From Zhongshania aquatica (GTDB lineage: Bacteria; Pseudomonadota; Gammaproteobacteria; Pseudomonadales; Spongiibacteraceae), in the NCBI RefSeq assembly GCF_027257955.1, contig NZ_JANZNQ010000009.1:1-64000 (forward strand): a DNA stretch of 64,000 nt, written 5' to 3'. Shown one piece after another: positions 62,139 through 64,000 of this stretch. Made by a program: the position numbers and the translations under genes. The notes under the pieces are model-generated. The model was not told the DNA's origin. It searched no databases and saw only the letters and a list, made by a program, of their open reading frames with translations. Position 1 is the first letter of the stretch. Each line of letters starts with the position of its first letter.

Positions 62139-64000
62139 ATGATAAAGAAGATGGTGTTTTTAAGCCTGATTGCGGCCGCCGTTGTTGCCTTTTTTGCGCT
62201 GGGTTTTAACCAATACCTCAGCCTTGAAGGGGTTAAGCAGCTACAAATAGATTTAGCCTCTTGGAGGGCCGATCGTCCTTTGATATTGGCCCTTATTTTG
62301 TTTGTGTCTTATGTTCTTATCACCGCCTTGTCGCTGCCCGGTGCGGCGGTAATGACATTGTTGGTTGGCGCTATATTTGGCTTGGGCTGGGGGCTATTAA
62401 TAGCGTCATTCGCGTCTAGTATTGGCGCCACACTGGCGTTTCTAATGACCAGATATGTATTGAGAGACACAATACAGGCTCGCTTTGGTGAACGCTTAAA
62501 GGCGATTAACGAGGGCGTTGCGCGTGAGGGCAGTTTTTATCTTTTCAGCTTAAGGCTGGTGCCGCTATTCCCGTTCTTTCTAATCAACATGTTGATGGCG
62601 TTAACGCCGTTAAAACTTAGACAATTTTATTGGGTGAGCCAGCTTGGCATGTTGCCCGGTACGCTAGTCTATGTGAATGCGGGAAGTCAGCTTAGCGAAC
62701 TAACAAGCCTGTCAGGAATACTCTCTCCGTCCCTGTTGTTTTCCTTTGTGTTACTGGGTGTATTCCCCTTGGTAGCAAAGAAAATTCTCGGGTGGTTGCG
62801 TGCGAAGCAAGCAAGCGCGAGGTGGTCGCGCCCTAAGAAATTTGATCGCAATCTTATCGTAATTGGTGGCGGCGCCGCGGGTTTAGTCAGTGCTTATATA
62901 GCTGCGGCGGTGAAAGCCAAAGTCACTTTAATTGAAGCACATAAAATGGGTGGCGATTGCCTCAACTATGGCTGTGTGCCCAGTAAGGCATTGATCAAAA
63001 CCGCAAAGATCGCGGCTCAACAACGACATGGTGAGCGCTACGGTTTAAGTGCTTCTGAGCCACGTATCGACTTTCGCCGTATTATGGCTCGTATCCAAGA
63101 TGTGATTGCTCGCATAGAGCCCCACGACAGCGTTGAGCGATATACTGAACTCGGTGTTGAGGTATTGCAGGGCTATGGTCGCTTGATAGATCCGTGGACG
63201 GTTGAGATCACCTTGAATAGCGGTGAGGTTCAAAAGCTAACGGGCCGGGCCATTGTGATTGCTGCTGGTGCTGAGCCAGCAGTGCCTCCACTACCAGGTC
63301 TCGAAGACGTTGGCTATCTCACCAGCGATACCTTGTGGTCGGCGCTCGCTGAGGAAGAGTCAGCTCCAAAACGGTTATTGGTTTTGGGTGGTGGACCTAT
63401 AGGGTGTGAGTTAGCGCAAAGCTTTGCCCGCCTTGGTTCGTCGGTAACTCAATTAGAGATGCTGCCTCGAATAATGATCCGCGAAGATGAGGACGTAGCA
63501 GCTGCGGTCGCTGAGTCACTTAGCAGCGATGGTGTGAACATCATCACGGGTATGCGCGCTATTCGATGCGAGCGCAATGGTCAGCAGAAGCGTATGGTTG
63601 TATGCGACGCCAACGATGTAGAGCAAATTATCGAGTTCGATACCTTATTGTGTGCGGTGGGACGTAAGCCGCGTAGCAAAGGTTATGGATTAGAGAATCT
63701 GGATATTGATACATCAAAGCTTGAAGGCAACGACTACTTAGAAACACGCTTCCCTCATATTTTGCTGGCGGGCGATGTGGTTGGCCCGTATCAGTTTACT
63801 CATGTTGCCGCGCATCAGGCTTGGTATGCAGCGGTAAATGGCTTGTTTGGCGATTTCAAAAAATTTAAAGTCGATTACTCGCTCATTCCGCGTGTAACCT
63901 ATGTAGACCCAGAAGTGGCGCGGGTCGGATTAAGTGAGGCGGAGGCCATCGAACAAGATATCGCCTTTGAAGTTACTCGCTACGGTATAGATGATCTTGA
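62139..64000 (+). CDS. VTT/TVP38 membrane protein fused to FAD-dependent disulfide oxidoreductase (partial)
   Basis: About 620 residues are visible and the frame runs off the right edge. The N-terminal 230 residues are a TVP38/TMEM64 (VTT) membrane domain: SLPGAAVMTLLVGAIFGLGWG, RLVPLFPFFLINM. Then comes a class I flavoprotein: NLIVIGGGAAGLVSAYIA, the redox pair C274/C279 in GGDCLNYGCVPSK, VLGGGPIGCELAQSFARLG and LAGDVVG, like mercuric reductase or dihydrolipoamide dehydrogenase. AGAGG lies before the ATG. Such fusions are known in proteobacteria; the substrate is not established. Confidence 0.9.
   Translation, partial: MIKKMVFLSLIAAAVVAFFALGFNQYLSLEGVKQLQIDLASWRADRPLILALILFVSYVLITALSLPGAAVMTLLVGAIFGLGWGLLIASFASSIGATLAFLMTRYVLRDTIQARFGERLKAINEGVAREGSFYLFSLRLVPLFPFFLINMLMALTPLKLRQFYWVSQLGMLPGTLVYVNAGSQLSELTSLSGILSPSLLFSFVLLGVFPLVAKKILGWLRAKQASARWSRPKKFDRNLIVIGGGAAGLVSAYIAAAVKAKVTLIEAHKMGGDCLNYGCVPSKALIKTAKIAAQQRHGERYGLSASEPRIDFRRIMARIQDVIARIEPHDSVERYTELGVEVLQGYGRLIDPWTVEITLNSGEVQKLTGRAIVIAAGAEPAVPPLPGLEDVGYLTSDTLWSALAEEESAPKRLLVLGGGPIGCELAQSFARLGSSVTQLEMLPRIMIREDEDVAAAVAESLSSDGVNIITGMRAIRCERNGQQKRMVVCDANDVEQIIEFDTLLCAVGRKPRSKGYGLENLDIDTSKLEGNDYLETRFPHILLAGDVVGPYQFTHVAAHQAWYAAVNGLFGDFKKFKVDYSLIPRVTYVDPEVARVGLSEAEAIEQDIAFEVTRYGIDDL

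Noticed and set aside
1-64000. CRISPR array, prophage, integron, toxin-antitoxin or defence island
   Set aside because: No evenly spaced repeats, integrase, phage structural genes or known defence families were seen; the only mobile gene is the IS481 transposase.

Overview
The window looks like a chromosomal segment of a free-living, aerobic gammaproteobacterium of moderate GC. The rpsU-yqeY-dnaG-rpoD block with divergent tsaD-folB-folK, the lptD-surA-pdxA-rsmA-apaG-apaH block, and amgK-murU beside lptD all follow the Pseudomonas-like order. I would guess the Cellvibrionales/Spongiibacteraceae or a close relative, but I cannot prove a genus from the sequence alone.

Layout. (1) 0.1-8.9 kb, minus strand: a FixL-like PAS histidine kinase with a stand-alone receiver and an Hpt protein. 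Upstream of these is a probable co-transcribed run cyoA-cyoB-cyoC-cyoD-SURF1-regB-regA, in which a quinol oxidase is physically linked to its likely redox regulator. (2) 9-14.5 kb: an MFS transporter, a poorly coding gap, an IS481-type insertion sequence with clear terminal repeats and 7-bp target duplication just upstream of an MDR oxidoreductase, a degenerate COX3/COX4-like (NorE/NorF-like) pair, and a CAU tRNA. (3) 14.7-19.2 kb: a signalling operon of a receiver-adenylate cyclase, a single-domain receiver and a hybrid kinase. (4) 19.2-37.8 kb: housekeeping genes for transcription, replication initiation, translation, tRNA maturation and modification, folate, pyridoxal phosphate, outer-membrane biogenesis, peptidoglycan recycling and pentose phosphate metabolism. 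(5) 38-45 kb: a Cache-type kinase with an Rcp1-like receiver, an orphan cobyrinate diamide synthase, a small exported protein with a VgrG/gp5-like beta-helix tail, and a metallophosphoesterase followed by an OlsF-like double acyltransferase. (6) 45.3-49.7 kb, minus strand: an accessory cluster of alpha/beta hydrolase, M14 peptidase, glycosyltransferase, PAP2 phosphatase and methyltransferase. (7) 49.8-64 kb: transhydrogenase, small acidic and DUF3014 proteins, an acyl-CoA/3-ketoacyl set (MaoC, HMwFabG, thiolase) with a divergent AraC regulator, a secreted ATP-dependent DNA ligase, a Kazal-like lipoprotein, Dps, a DUF1223 protein and, cut by the right edge, a VTT-membrane/FAD-disulfide-oxidoreductase fusion.

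The window is mostly ordinary chromosome. I see no CRISPR array, prophage, integron or recognisable defence island. The points most worth checking are: the FixL-type haem-pocket residues in the kinase next to the oxidase/RegBA operon; the exported gp5-like beta-helix protein; the IS insertion at a gene start; the decayed oxidase-like pair; the REP-like element after rpoD; and several good inverted repeats at promoters.
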